Shown: positions 33,467 to 43,322, counted from the first letter of the stretch. The stretch: DNA of 64,000 nucleotides from JAGDMJ01 sp963809695 (GCA_963809695.1 CAWEKI010000007.1:372001-436000); one strand, 5' to 3'. The notes: generated by a model from the sequence alone, not told the origin. Program-made: numbers and translations.

Positions 33467-35598
33467 AAAGGACGCGGATGAGAAGTGAGGGTGATAAGGA
33501 TTCCTTCCGACACATTGCCCTTGTCGGCAATCCCAATTCCGGGAAGACCACGGTGTTCAACGCGTTGACGGGACTCCGGCAGAAGGTCGGCAACTATCCC
33601 GGCGTTACCGTGGAGAAGAAGGAAGGCCGCATCCTTTTCCACAACGGAACGGAGGCAACGCTCCTGGATTTGCCGGGGACGTATAGTCTCGCCGCCACCT
33701 CGCCTGACGAACAGATCGCGACAGACGTCCTCCTTGGCCGTGCGCCTCAGACGCCAATGCCCGAGCTGGTCGTGTGTGTGGTTGACGCGAGCAACCTCGA
33801 ACGCGGGCTCTATCTTGTCAGTCAGATCATCGACAGGCATTTACCCCTTGTGGTTGCGCTGAATATGACGGATGTTGCGGCACAACAGGGGATCTCCCTC
33901 AACGCATCCATCCTCGAACGCGAGCTTGGGGTTCGGGTGGTTCCGATGGTCGCACGCAAAGAAACCGGTCTTGCCGAACTCAAAGAGGCCATCCTTTCAA
34001 CCCGCAGCGCAACGGGAAGAGCGCGACAGTGGAGACTTCCCGAACCTGTGCAGCGCGAGTGCGAAGAGCTGGTAGGGCTGTTGCACGATCATCATCACCT
34101 TGCCGGATTCGACGCATTTGACGAGGCAATGGTTTTGCTGACATGCGACAGCGCCCTGATCGAGAAAAACGACCGGTTCGCGCCGGAGCTGCTGCAACAT
34201 GTGCGCAAGGATCATCAGAAGCTGGACTTCCTCGGGATCAACCGGAGTTCCGTGTTTTTCGTCTCTCGCTCCGATTGGATCAAGAGCATCTGCGCGCAAG
34301 CGGTGACCCGGACATTCCATCCCGGCATGAGCCTCAGTGACCGGATCGACCGGGTTGTGACGCACCGGGTCTGGGGCATCGTGATCTTTCTGGGAGTCAT
34401 GGCTGTCCTTTTCCAGGCGATCTTTTCTTGGGCAGCCGTGCCGATGGCATGGATCAAGGACGGATTTGACTGGCTGGGAGGAGCCGTTGCCGGGATCGTG
34501 CCCCCGGGAGATCTTCAGGATCTTCTCATCCGGGGGGGGCTCGCGGGCGTTGCTGCCGTGGTGACATTCCTCCCGCAGATCCTGTTCTTGTTTCTTTTTC
34601 TCGGTTTTCTCGAGGACAGCGGTTACATGGCGCGCGCCGCTTTCATCATGGACCGTCTGATGGGAAAGGTAGGACTGCACGGCAAGTCCTTCATCCCGCT
34701 TCTCAGCTCCTTCGCCTGCGCCATACCGGGCATCATGGCGACGCGGACCATCGACAACCCCAAGGATCGTCTCGCGACGATGCTTGTCGCGCCGCTGATG
34801 AGCTGCAGCGCCCGCCTCCCGGTGTACGCGCTGCTGATCGCGGCATTCATTCCCGCCGTCAAACTGCTGGGGTTCGTTTCGCTTGCCGGGATCACGCTGC
34901 TTTCGATGTATTTGCTCGGGCTGGTCGCCGCGCTCTGCATGGCATGGTTGTTCAAGAAAACCTTCCTGCGGGGAACGCCACCTTCCTTTCTGATGGAACT
35001 CCCCCCCTACAAGCTCCCCTCGCTGAAATCGGTCCTGCTTCAGATGTGGGAGCGCGTTGCCTCCTTCCTGAAACGCGCAGGCACGATCATCCTGGGGGCA
35101 TCCATCCTTCTCTGGTTTCTTGCCAGTTATCCGAAGCTGGAGCACGCGACGCGGGCCGAGCAGCTCAATTACAGCTTTGCCGGGCGTACGGGACATCTCA
35201 TCGAGCCGGTGATCAAGCCGTTGGGATTCGACTGGAAGATCGGCATCGGGCTGGTGAGTTCTCTCCTGCAACGGGAAGTCTTCGTCAGCACCATGGGAAC
35301 CATTTATAATATCCAGAACGCCTCAGGCGGAGGCGACGGAAGCCTCTCGCTGCGCCAGGAGATGAGCCAGGATCGCGACCCTGCCACCGGACTCCCGACC
35401 TTCACGGTACTCACGGCAATTTGTGTGATGGTCTACTATGTGCTTGCGATGCAGTGCCTCTCCACGGTTGCAGTGATGCGGCGCGAGACCAATAGTTGGA
35501 AGTGGCCCCTGTTCCAGATCGGCTACATGACCGCGCTCGCGTATGTCGTGACATTTATCGTCTATAGGGCCGGACTCTGGCTCGGGATGGGAGGATAG
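33463..35598 (+). CDS. feoB: Ferrous iron transporter FeoB
   Basis: About 711 aa. N-terminal G-protein domain: G1 GNPNSGKTT, switch region VGNYPGVTVEKKEG, G3 LDLPGTYSL, G4 NMTD. The GDI helix domain lies at about 170-270. The membrane part has Gate motifs, including SSFACAIPGIMATRTI and SCSARLPVYALL. FeoB imports Fe2+ across the inner membrane. The start is taken at ATG 33463, overlapping the feoA stop; a later ATG at 33478 has a better ribosome site (AAAAGGA) and is equally possible, while GTG 33457 is less so. Confidence 0.93.
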   Translation: MKRTRMRSEGDKDSFRHIALVGNPNSGKTTVFNALTGLRQKVGNYPGVTVEKKEGRILFHNGTEATLLDLPGTYSLAATSPDEQIATDVLLGRAPQTPMPELVVCVVDASNLERGLYLVSQIIDRHLPLVVALNMTDVAAQQGISLNASILERELGVRVVPMVARKETGLAELKEAILSTRSATGRARQWRLPEPVQRECEELVGLLHDHHHLAGFDAFDEAMVLLTCDSALIEKNDRFAPELLQHVRKDHQKLDFLGINRSSVFFVSRSDWIKSICAQAVTRTFHPGMSLSDRIDRVVTHRVWGIVIFLGVMAVLFQAIFSWAAVPMAWIKDGFDWLGGAVAGIVPPGDLQDLLIRGGLAGVAAVVTFLPQILFLFLFLGFLEDSGYMARAAFIMDRLMGKVGLHGKSFIPLLSSFACAIPGIMATRTIDNPKDRLATMLVAPLMSCSARLPVYALLIAAFIPAVKLLGFVSLAGITLLSMYLLGLVAALCMAWLFKKTFLRGTPPSFLMELPPYKLPSLKSVLLQMWERVASFLKRAGTIILGASILLWFLASYPKLEHATRAEQLNYSFAGRTGHLIEPVIKPLGFDWKIGIGLVSSLLQREVFVSTMGTIYNIQNASGGGDGSLSLRQEMSQDRDPATGLPTFTVLTAICVMVYYVLAMQCLSTVAVMRRETNSWKWPLFQIGYMTALAYVVTFIVYRAGLWLGMGG

Positions 35599-35601
35599 AA
35601 C

Positions 35602-35808
35602 ATGGATTGGCAACAGGCAGCATCGCTGGCAGTTGTAGCCGCCACTGCGGCTTTACTCGTGCGCGGACAGTTCCGCGCCCGGCGGACGGGTGGACACGAT
35701 TGCTGTGGAGAGTGCGGGAGGCTTGAAACTCTCTCCCGAAAAGGGTATCATGAAGAAAATGCGCTGAACAACAAAGGACAGACAGGATGGACGCCGAAAA
35801 AACCTTAA
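35602..35808 (+). CDS. FeoB-associated Cys-rich membrane protein
   Basis: 68 aa. An N-terminal membrane helix (QQAASLAVVAATAALLV) is followed by a short Cys cluster (HDCCGEC) and a polar tail. This is the layout of the small FeoB-associated Cys-rich proteins that sit directly after feoB. Its ATG is 3 bp after the feoB stop with GGGAGG upstream. It overlaps the next gene by 22 bp. It may be a FeoC substitute, but this is unproven. Confidence 0.7.
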   Translation: MDWQQAASLAVVAATAALLVRGQFRARRTGGHDCCGECGRLETLSRKGYHEENALNNKGQTGWTPKKP

Positions 35809-36107
35809 TAGCGGAATCGCAGGTATACGACGCGCTACGCAACTGCTACGACCCGGAGATTCCCGTGAATGTTGTGGATCTGGGATTGATCTATGACGTG
35901 AAGATCGTTGACGACTGGGTGGGCGTGAAGATGACGCTGACCACGCCAGGATGCGGCATGAGCGGCATGATCTCGCGCAACGTGCGCGATCAGGTGCTCA
36001 AGATTCCCGGTGTGAAGGACGCTGACGTCCGGATCGTCTGGGACCCCGCCTGGAGCCCCGCAATGATGTCTGCGGATGCCAAGAAAACACTGGGGATGGA
36101 TGTGTGA
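35787..36107 (+). CDS. MIP18/SufT-like (DUF59) iron-sulfur assembly factor
   Basis: 106 aa. Single DUF59 domain: YDPEIPVNVVDLGLIYDVKI, then TLTTPGCGMSGMI with the conserved cysteine, and 'VRIVWDPAWSPAMMS'. Proteins of this family (SufT, PaaD, MIP18) help iron-sulfur cluster maturation. Last gene of the fur-feo operon, which fits a role in iron use. A terminator follows about 65 bp later. Confidence 0.85.
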   Translation: MDAEKTLIAESQVYDALRNCYDPEIPVNVVDLGLIYDVKIVDDWVGVKMTLTTPGCGMSGMISRNVRDQVLKIPGVKDADVRIVWDPAWSPAMMSADAKKTLGMDV

Positions 36108-36171
36108 TCCTGGAGGAGGGCCCCATCAGGTGCCCGGTGTCAGAAAAAGCATGAAAAGGGAGACACGAGAG

Positions 36172-36200
36172 AGCCTCTTTAGAAATGAAGAGGCTTTTTT
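36172..36200 (+). terminator. Terminator after fur-feo operon
   Basis: AGCCTCTT, 8-base loop, AAGAGGCT, then TTTTT. It lies between the convergent DUF59 and ychF genes. Confidence 0.85.
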
Positions 36201-36220
36201 AACACCGTGTCTGGCTCTTC

Positions 36221-37318
36221 TCACACGGCAAACCGCACGTACATCACATCTCCATCCTCGATGATGTACTCTCGTCCAACGATATGCAGCAGGCCATGGT
36301 CTTTGAGCGCCTGTTCCGATCCCAGTCGGGCAAGATCGGCGAACTTCATGATCTCCGCCCTGATGAACCCGCGCTCGAAATCGGTGTGCACGGTCCCGGC
36401 TGCGTGCACTGCCGTGGCTCCCCTGGCCACCGTCCAGGCATGGACCTCCTTAGGGCCGACAGTGAAAAACGTGATGAGGTGAAGGAGCGCGTACCCTTCA
36501 CGCACCATCTTGTCCAGCCCTGATTCGGCGAGGCCCAGGTCTTCCAGGAAGGCTCTCCGCTCCTCGGGCGCGATCTCGGCAATTTCCGCCTCCACCGCAG
36601 CACTGACGGTCACAACACTCGCCCCCTCCTTCGCGGCGATCGAGCGTACGTCGGCAACATAGGCGCTTTCAGCAGCGATGTCCTTCTCATGTACATTGCA
36701 GACGTACAAGATGGGCTTGTTTGTCAGGAGGTGCATGTCGCGCAGCCAGTGTGCCTCTTCTTCCCCGTGAATGAGAAAGTAGCGCACGAGTCTTCCGCCA
36801 AGCAGATGCTCTCGCACCCGTGCAATGAAATCAGCTTCAGCTTTCGGTTTCTTGTCAATGGTTTTTGCCCGACGCTCCGCCTCGGCCAGCCGTCGCTCCA
36901 CAGTCTCCAGGTCCTTGAACATAAGCTCGGTCTCGACGACCTCAATATCACGCCGCGGGTTTACACTCCCGTCAACGTGCACCACATTGGAGTCCTCAAA
37001 GCAGCGGACAACATGAACGATGGCATCGACCTCCCGGATGTGCGCAAGGAATTGGTTGCCCAGTCCTTCCCCCTTGCTGGCACCGCGGACGAGTCCCGCA
37101 ATGTCCATAAACTCGATAGTGGAGGAAATGCTTTTGGTCGGACGGTAGATGCGCGTCAGGACTTCCATACGCTGGTCAGGAACCGTTACAATACCGATAT
37201 TGGGGTCAATGGTACAGAAGGGATAGTTCGAGGCTTCGGCGCCCGCGGCGGTGATCGCATTGAACAACGTGGATTTCCCCACGTTTGGAAGTCCGACGAT
37301 GCCGCAGTTGAAGCCCAC
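36221..37318 (-). CDS. ychF: Redox-regulated ATPase YchF (OLA1 family)
   Basis: 365 aa, usual length. G1 GLPNVGKST, switch NYPFCTIDPN, G3 DIAGLVRGASKGEG, an NVHE-type G4 region (YVCNVHEKD) favouring ATP, and a C-terminal TGS domain (TFFTVGPKEVHAWTV, then RGFIRAEIMKFADL). A universally conserved translation- and stress-associated NTPase. Last gene of a minus-strand group; its start is 2 bp after the TPR lipoprotein gene. Confidence 0.95.
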   Translation of the reverse strand: MGFNCGIVGLPNVGKSTLFNAITAAGAEASNYPFCTIDPNIGIVTVPDQRMEVLTRIYRPTKSISSTIEFMDIAGLVRGASKGEGLGNQFLAHIREVDAIVHVVRCFEDSNVVHVDGSVNPRRDIEVVETELMFKDLETVERRLAEAERRAKTIDKKPKAEADFIARVREHLLGGRLVRYFLIHGEEEAHWLRDMHLLTNKPILYVCNVHEKDIAAESAYVADVRSIAAKEGASVVTVSAAVEAEIAEIAPEERRAFLEDLGLAESGLDKMVREGYALLHLITFFTVGPKEVHAWTVARGATAVHAAGTVHTDFERGFIRAEIMKFADLARLGSEQALKDHGLLHIVGREYIIEDGDVMYVRFAV

Positions 37319-37320
37319 GA

Positions 37321-38760
37321 TCAGCGCCTTTCGGTGACGCCAAGGATTTTCATCAGCTCGATGCGGTTCTGGTAGTCGGGATCGGCGTGCGCCCAGAGGA
37401 CCATCAGGCGGTTGCCGATTTCCTTCGTCATCCGCCGGTCTCCCTGATCGGCGTAGATCCGCGCGAGCGTCAGAAGGGCCTCAGGCAGATTTGGATTCAC
37501 TTCGAGAGCCTGCTCACATGCGTCAAGGGCGGGTTCATAGGCTTTCTCCCGCCGGTAAATCTCGGCCATCTGGCGGTAGACCGCGCTGCGTGTCAGAGCG
37601 CTGGTAAACCCGACAGCGCTGTCGCATTCGGTCATGGCTTGTGCCAGGTCCCCTTTCTCTGTCAGGAGGCGGGACCGCATCAGATGGAAACTGAGCATGG
37701 CAGGGGATTCCATGAGATTCCTGTGTTCGAGTTCCATCCGGATACGCGCAATCACTTCTTCAGCGGCATCGAATTTCTTCAATTTGCTCAGCGCGTAAAC
37801 GATCCCGCGCGCTGCATCAATGCTGTTCGTGTCGATCGTCAAGGCCTCACGAAACTGCCGCGCGGCGTCTTCGTAGCTGCCCCGGTCGATGCTCAAGAAC
37901 CCATCGAGCTCAAAATGCGTCGCTTCGAGTTGGCGGTTTTGCGGCAGGAACTTGAGCGAAGCATGGAACTGCTCTTCTGCCTCTTTCAGCCTCCCCATCG
38001 TTTCATAAATCCTCCCGATCTCGCGGATGGCATACCAGTAGTCCGGTTTGAGCTCAAGCGACTTCCGGTACTGCTCGAGCGCCGCGTCGTAGCGCCCCAT
38101 CCAGACGAGAACATCAGCATAGCTGGCACGGGGATCAGCGGCGTCAGGGGCGAGGCGGATATACCTTTGCATCTGGAGGGCGGCTTTCTCGGGCTCGCCC
38201 ACACGGGAGTAGGCATATCCCAGAGACATGACCGCAGGAGCATACGCGGTATCAACATCAATTGCCCGCTGGTACGATTGAATGGCAGCGTCCAGGTTCT
38301 TGGTCTGCTCGTAGAGATTGCCCCGGAGAAGATAGCCCTCCTTCTCGTCGGGATAGAGTTTCGTAAGAGAATCCGCCGCGGCCACTGCTCCGGTCATATT
38401 GTAGTTCACCATCCGGTCCAGGATCCTGATGAGCAGCTGCTCCCGCTGGGAGGCATTGGCGGCAAGGCGCACCGCCCGGGCCATATCCTTGTAGGCCTGT
38501 TCCTCATCCTTGGCTGCCCAATTCAGCATTGCCAACCTGGCCCAGGCCATGGCAAACGTCGAATCTTTTCGCAGTGCTTCTTCAAATGATTCTTTGGCCT
38601 CGCGATAGTAGAATTTCTCAAAGTGCTTGAGGCCGTCCTGGTATGCGCGCAATGCTTCGGGAGACTGCGTGGTAAGCCTGGGGCTGCGGCTACAATCCGA
38701 AACCAACACGAGGAGCACGAGATAAAGGAGGGTTTCGGCAAACCGTCGTGCAGTGGTCAT
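37321..38760 (-). CDS. TPR-repeat lipoprotein
   Basis: 479 aa. N-terminal lipoprotein signal (LLYLVLLVLVSDCSRSP, Cys at about 23), then at least nine TPR-type helical repeats (for example YREAKESFEEALRKDSTF, KAALQMQRYIRLAPD, PALDACEQALEVNPN). Probably a periplasmic or outer-membrane-anchored scaffold. The ATG overlaps the stop of the upstream DHp-only gene (ATGA), which couples them. Confidence 0.75.
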   Translation of the reverse strand: MTTARRFAETLLYLVLLVLVSDCSRSPRLTTQSPEALRAYQDGLKHFEKFYYREAKESFEEALRKDSTFAMAWARLAMLNWAAKDEEQAYKDMARAVRLAANASQREQLLIRILDRMVNYNMTGAVAAADSLTKLYPDEKEGYLLRGNLYEQTKNLDAAIQSYQRAIDVDTAYAPAVMSLGYAYSRVGEPEKAALQMQRYIRLAPDAADPRASYADVLVWMGRYDAALEQYRKSLELKPDYWYAIREIGRIYETMGRLKEAEEQFHASLKFLPQNRQLEATHFELDGFLSIDRGSYEDAARQFREALTIDTNSIDAARGIVYALSKLKKFDAAEEVIARIRMELEHRNLMESPAMLSFHLMRSRLLTEKGDLAQAMTECDSAVGFTSALTRSAVYRQMAEIYRREKAYEPALDACEQALEVNPNLPEALLTLARIYADQGDRRMTKEIGNRLMVLWAHADPDYQNRIELMKILGVTERR

Positions 38761-39029
38761 TGAAGGATCTCTCCCCCTGGTGCGTCGGGTCCCGGCGGCA
38801 CAGCAAGCGCCCGTAGCCGGCGGAGGCCCGATTCAATCTTGTCGAGTGTCTGCCCCATCATCTTGTAGTAATGGGCCCGCTTTTCTTGGTCCGGTTCGCC
38901 CGTTTCAAGGTAATAAACCGCCATACGCAGGATTCCAAGCGGATTGCTGAGATCATGCGCGATCTCGCGGATGTTTTTGTTCAACGCGTCAATGCGGGCA
39001 TGCGGGTCTTCCGTCTCTTCAGTTTTCAT
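38757..39029 (-). CDS. DHp-only (HisKA-like) histidine kinase fragment
   Basis: 90 aa from ATG 39029. It has an H-box IREIAHDLSNPLGILRMA with a putative phospho-histidine, and a following helix (GQTLDKIESGLRRLRAL), but no HATPase domain. The longer reading frame starts in non-homologous sequence. It may be a phosphotransfer or dimerisation partner, or a truncated kinase. It lies just downstream of a hybrid kinase (168 bp) and overlaps the TPR lipoprotein gene. Confidence 0.6.
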   Translation of the reverse strand: MKTEETEDPHARIDALNKNIREIAHDLSNPLGILRMAVYYLETGEPDQEKRAHYYKMMGQTLDKIESGLRRLRALAVPPGPDAPGGEILQ

Positions 39030-39197
39030 CAAGGTCCAAAAGGTGGATTTTCCTGTCCTACAGAAGAGAAATATAGCAGATAATTGAACCCGTGTCAACC
39101 CTTCGGGAAAAAGAAGAACCCACCCGGACAGGACGAACAAACGAAGACAGACCCACCCGTTTGATGTTTCTGATATCCCCCGGTGTTCGTCTTGCGC

Positions 39198-41630
39198 CTA
39201 ATGGAATCGCGCACTCTCGATATTCCCGATCTCTCGCAGGAGGTCCTTCTTCGTGAAGGTGGACTTGCTCATGAGTCCAGAGACGTATGCCCCCAACTGC
39301 TCCTGCGTCTCGGTGTCGATGTCCATCGAAGTGAGGATGATGATCGGAATCGCGCGCGTGGCCGGGATTTGCTTCAACTGATATGCAACATTGAAGCCCG
39401 ACGTCTCGGGCATGATCAGGTCCAGAATGATGAGATCCGGGCGTTCGCGCGCAGCCATTTCGATGCCATCGGTCCCCTGGTAGGCCTTGAGAACGCGGTA
39501 GCCTTCATTCTCCAGAATCACCTGGATGAGGTCCGTCGCGGCACGGTCATCATCGATCACCAGCACGGTGGGCTTGCGCGTGTCCGATTTGCGAACGAGA
39601 TAGACCTTGTCCAGGGACTGGATGAGATCTTCCTTGTTGACCGGCTTGACAAAGTAATCCACTGCCCCGAGGCTGAAGCCGAGGTTTTTCTCGTCGGCGA
39701 TGGAAACGATGATCACGGGAATATGCTTGCACAGCGGATGGCGTTTAAGTTCCTTCAATACCTGCCAGCCATCTTTCACCGGAAGCATGAGATCAAGTGT
39801 AATGACGCAGGGATGCAACCGCTTTGCCATATCCACTGCTTCGGAACCGTTCTGCGCAACCTCGACGCGGTACCCTGCCGACTCAATGTAGAGGCGGAGC
39901 AGCTCGCTGGCCTGGGGGGCATCTTCGACGATCAACGCGAGCGGTTTCTCTCCTTCGGCTCGCGGCTTGTTCTCGCGCTCCAGTGCTTCAAGGAGCATGC
40001 CCGCCTGGACGGTCCGCTCGGAGGTCGCATCCACTATCATGGGGATCCGGAAAAACATGGCCGTCCCCTTCCCCCATTCGCTCTCAACCCAGATGTTGCC
40101 GCCGTGAAGCTCGACCAGCTTCTTCGTGATCGCAAGGCCCAGGCCAATCCCCTCATGGTTCATCTCCTTCCCCGACTTGACCTGCTTGAACGGCCTGAAC
40201 AGCCCCGCCTGCTCCTCCCGCTTGATGCCGATGCCATGGTCTTGCACGGCGAATTGCAGGTCGTTGCCGATCCGCTCCGAGCGCACCACGACGGTTCCGC
40301 CGCTCTTGCTGAACTTGACGGCGTTTGAAACGAGATTGATCAGGATCTGCTTGAACCGCGTCTGGTCCACAACCAGCTCGTCGATGTCCGGGTCAAAGGC
40401 GAATTCCAGCCGGACCTTTTTCTCCGCGATCGCAGAGGCAAGGACGCGTTCGATACTCTCCCGGAAATAGCCGACCGGGTAGCTCGCGATGTGCAGATCC
40501 ATCTTCCCCGCTTCGATCTTCGACAGATCGAGGATGTCGTTGATGATCTGCTGGAGATGGCGGCCGCTGGTGTTGATGTTCTTCATGAACTCCTCAACCG
40601 TTTCGCGAGGGAGCTCGCTGAGCTGCTTGGTCAGCAACTCCGAGAAACCGATGATGGAATTGAGCGGCGACCGGAGCTCATGGCTGAAGGTGGCGAGGAA
40701 TTTCTTCAGCGTATCGCTTGCCTCGGCTGTCTTCTGGGTCTGCGCTTCAAGCTCGATGTTCTTTGTCCTCAACTCGTCTACAAGGCGCTTACGGCTCATG
40801 CCGCCGGCCAGATCGTTGGCCACAACGGAGAGCACGTCCAATTCCCCTTCGACGAAATTCTTCTCCTTGATCGTGAGGACCTCAATGACGCCCTGGACCT
40901 CATCCTGTACGAGCAAGGGCATCGCGATGAGCGTCTTGAGCTTCATCAGAGCGATCTCTTCACGAAACAGCGGTCCGATGGTGCTCTCATCAAGCGCATC
41001 GGAGAGTATCACGCTCTTGCTCCATGCCGCCTTCGCGGCAAGCCGGGAAGCGTCGGGGGTCACAGGCTGATGCACCGCCTCCTGCGGGAACTCGACTTCC
41101 AGCAGCGCCGGGGCAACGAGCCGGATCTCATTTCCACGGGGATCATACAGGTAGACACAGACAAACTTCGAGGGGATTTCAAACAACAGCGCGATCTTCT
41201 CGGCTGCCCGGATGCAGAGTTCATCCAGGTGTTTGGAGGCATTAATCGCCTTCGAAATCTCGACAAGCATTTCTTTCTGGCGCTGATCGGCCTTTTTTTC
41301 AGTGATATCCTGGAAGAAGACGGACAAACCGGTCTCCGCAGGGTATATTCTTACCTCATACCAGACGTCAAGCCGCTCGTCCTTGTATGCGGTCTCACAG
41401 CTCTGGAACGTCCTGGTCTCCATCGCGAGCTTGTATTTCTCCCCGAGCACCGCGCCCTCTGCATTGGGAAAGACCTCGAAGACATGCTTTCCCAGGATCT
41501 CCGAAGCAGGGAGCCCTGTTCCGACTTCCGCCGCCTTGTTCCAGTAGGTGATCCGGTACTGCTTGTCAAGCGCGAAGAAACCGCCGCTGATGCTCTCAAG
41601 TATGCTTTCGTAACTGAATTGTTCTGCCAT
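39198..41630 (-). CDS. Hybrid sensor kinase PAS-GAF-HisKA-HATPase-REC-REC
   Basis: 810 aa, soluble. PAS (1-115), GAF (about 120-285), short coiled coil, HisKA with H-box FLATFSHELRSPLN (about 318), HATPase_c (N-box LINLVSNAVKFS, G-box GIGLGLAITKK), then two receiver domains with acceptor Asp in VITLDLMLPVKDG and LIILDLIMPETSG. The second receiver has SKSTFTK where the conserved Lys is expected. It is cytoplasmic and so probably senses an internal ligand or redox state. No output DNA-binding domain is present; partner unknown. Confidence 0.9.
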   Translation of the reverse strand: MAEQFSYESILESISGGFFALDKQYRITYWNKAAEVGTGLPASEILGKHVFEVFPNAEGAVLGEKYKLAMETRTFQSCETAYKDERLDVWYEVRIYPAETGLSVFFQDITEKKADQRQKEMLVEISKAINASKHLDELCIRAAEKIALLFEIPSKFVCVYLYDPRGNEIRLVAPALLEVEFPQEAVHQPVTPDASRLAAKAAWSKSVILSDALDESTIGPLFREEIALMKLKTLIAMPLLVQDEVQGVIEVLTIKEKNFVEGELDVLSVVANDLAGGMSRKRLVDELRTKNIELEAQTQKTAEASDTLKKFLATFSHELRSPLNSIIGFSELLTKQLSELPRETVEEFMKNINTSGRHLQQIINDILDLSKIEAGKMDLHIASYPVGYFRESIERVLASAIAEKKVRLEFAFDPDIDELVVDQTRFKQILINLVSNAVKFSKSGGTVVVRSERIGNDLQFAVQDHGIGIKREEQAGLFRPFKQVKSGKEMNHEGIGLGLAITKKLVELHGGNIWVESEWGKGTAMFFRIPMIVDATSERTVQAGMLLEALERENKPRAEGEKPLALIVEDAPQASELLRLYIESAGYRVEVAQNGSEAVDMAKRLHPCVITLDLMLPVKDGWQVLKELKRHPLCKHIPVIIVSIADEKNLGFSLGAVDYFVKPVNKEDLIQSLDKVYLVRKSDTRKPTVLVIDDDRAATDLIQVILENEGYRVLKAYQGTDGIEMAARERPDLIILDLIMPETSGFNVAYQLKQIPATRAIPIIILTSMDIDTETQEQLGAYVSGLMSKSTFTKKDLLREIGNIESARFH

Positions 41631-42056
41631 GATTGGGGCTCCGAAGCGTGCACATAGGGGGGAGAATCAGTGATGCGGATGCTAAATATCAAATTCTTCA
41701 ATGAAATGCAACAACTATTTTAGACTTAACTTGAGCAAAGTGACCTATCTCCCATACGCACGACATGCCGGGCAGGAAGGCGCCCTGGGTTCGAGCCTCT
41801 CCCCATGGGTGGAGCGAACGATTTCCCCTGTTTTCCCGTCAAATTACCAGTCACCATACATTCCCGAGAAGGAGCAGATCGGAAGGGTCCTGTACCCTGC
41901 CACGATTGAGATGAATCGGCTCCTTTATGGATTGGGCCGAATATCTGGTTGAAGTATGCTGTGCGCGCATCGACGCCGACACCGTGCGGTTGCGTCGTGG
42001 AGTTCAATCGAAATGTGCCTCAACCCTGAGGAACAACACGCTCGTAGGAGGAGTAT
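41631..42056. other. Intergenic region
   Basis: About 425 bp, no supported gene. It holds the upstream region of the hybrid kinase; no clear promoter or structure was recognised. Confidence 0.3.
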
Positions 42057-43322
42057 TTATAATGCGATTGAGGAGCGAAACGGGTCTGCGCCGAAGAAGG
42101 AAACGAGGGCATCAGTGATGGAGCGGATGGTGTCACGGAAGGACTGTTGTGATCCGAACCGGGCGGCATAGTCCTCTAGTGCAGCCACGAGTCCCACATC
42201 ATGCCGTTCTTTTTGGCTCATGAAGTACTTGTGTTCCATGATCTCCACATAGAGGCTTGACGCGGACTTGTCAGGAAAGAAACTCAGAAGCCCAAATTCG
42301 CTGAAGATGCCGCAGACAGGTTTGAAAATCTCCTGATACCAGTGCTCCGCCGCTTCATCAAGGGGCACCTCTTTCCCCCGCCGCTCACTGAGATACCATT
42401 TGTGCTCGTTGATATGCTGCAGGAGAAGTCTTCCGTACCCTTTTGCGTCGAAGTCGCCGAGCAGCTTGTCTACATCAATGTGCGTCACGAGCTCAAATGA
42501 CCGAATCTCCTGTGCCACCGCATACCGTTCCGCATACCGGGTGGTTATGTACTGTTGATCTTCCCGGGTGATCAAGGGATCGCGCGTGACGCCGCTTGCT
42601 CTGAGGTCGGCCTCCGTCCAGAGCATCGATTCCAGGAAAAAGTCTACATCGGCGCGGCGGAGCGTGTCGGAGAGCGAGGGGCGGACCTCCACGGTTTCCG
42701 CGTCGGCGAGAACGGCCCGGAGCCGTGTGCGCCGCCCCAGTTCCGGCACAACTTCCGTGCTGAAATGAATGAGCATGTTGGCAAGGGAGGCGTCTCCCCA
42801 GTAAACGCCGTTCCCATGCAATTGCACAAAGAGATGAATGACCACGTCCCAGATCCTGTTCCGGTTCTCTTTTGAAAAACCCCTCTTGAAGAGAAATGAG
42901 TCCGGAAGGACTTTCTCCATCAGATGGGTGACCAGGTAGCCGGTTTCGCGCTCCTCGATCTGTGAACCGATCTGTGTGTGGACAACATCAGTCCCATCGT
43001 TGCGTGCAACAACGCCGGCGGGTATCAGGGTGTGGATCTCTCGTTTCATGAGCTGGGCATAGCTTTCGAGTTCGCGGCGCGCAGCACCCAGCGTGGTCTC
43101 CTTGATCGCAAGCCGCCTGCCTCCGGCTTCAACGAACCGGACGACGTGGCGTGAAAGACCGCTTTTCACCGGAATAAAACAGACCCCGTGGTCCTCCCAC
43201 TCGTCGAGAGGAACCGTCCATGGCAGCGTGCCGAGCGAAGGGTAAAGCGCTGGGGGTATGAAGTAGCGAACCTGGCCGACCTCCCGGAACAGCGGCGGAA
43301 CGATCTCGTCCGCAGGGATCAT
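42057..43322 (-). CDS. DUF4032 / LPS-kinase-like protein
   Basis: 421 aa. The N-terminal half resembles a WaaP/LPS kinase-like fold: RLAIKETTLGAARRELESYA (Lys/Glu pair), then LHGNGVYWGDASLANMLIHF (catalytic-loop-like, with Asp) and LADAETVEVRP (DxE/D metal region). The C-terminal ~170 residues fit DUF4032, a domain often fused to this kinase type. Probably a small-molecule or sugar kinase; the substrate is unknown. Its start overlaps the purC stop by 4 bp. Confidence 0.65.
   Translation of the reverse strand: MIPADEIVPPLFREVGQVRYFIPPALYPSLGTLPWTVPLDEWEDHGVCFIPVKSGLSRHVVRFVEAGGRRLAIKETTLGAARRELESYAQLMKREIHTLIPAGVVARNDGTDVVHTQIGSQIEERETGYLVTHLMEKVLPDSFLFKRGFSKENRNRIWDVVIHLFVQLHGNGVYWGDASLANMLIHFSTEVVPELGRRTRLRAVLADAETVEVRPSLSDTLRRADVDFFLESMLWTEADLRASGVTRDPLITREDQQYITTRYAERYAVAQEIRSFELVTHIDVDKLLGDFDAKGYGRLLLQHINEHKWYLSERRGKEVPLDEAAEHWYQEIFKPVCGIFSEFGLLSFFPDKSASSLYVEIMEHKYFMSQKERHDVGLVAALEDYAARFGSQQSFRDTIRSITDALVSFFGADPFRSSIAL

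Noticed and set aside
33997..35271. 424-codon minus-strand open frame opposite feoB
   Set aside because: Antisense of a strongly conserved transporter; very biased composition and no recognisable motifs.
39183..41657. Long plus-strand open frames opposite the hybrid kinase
   Set aside because: Shadows of the kinase gene; no independent support.
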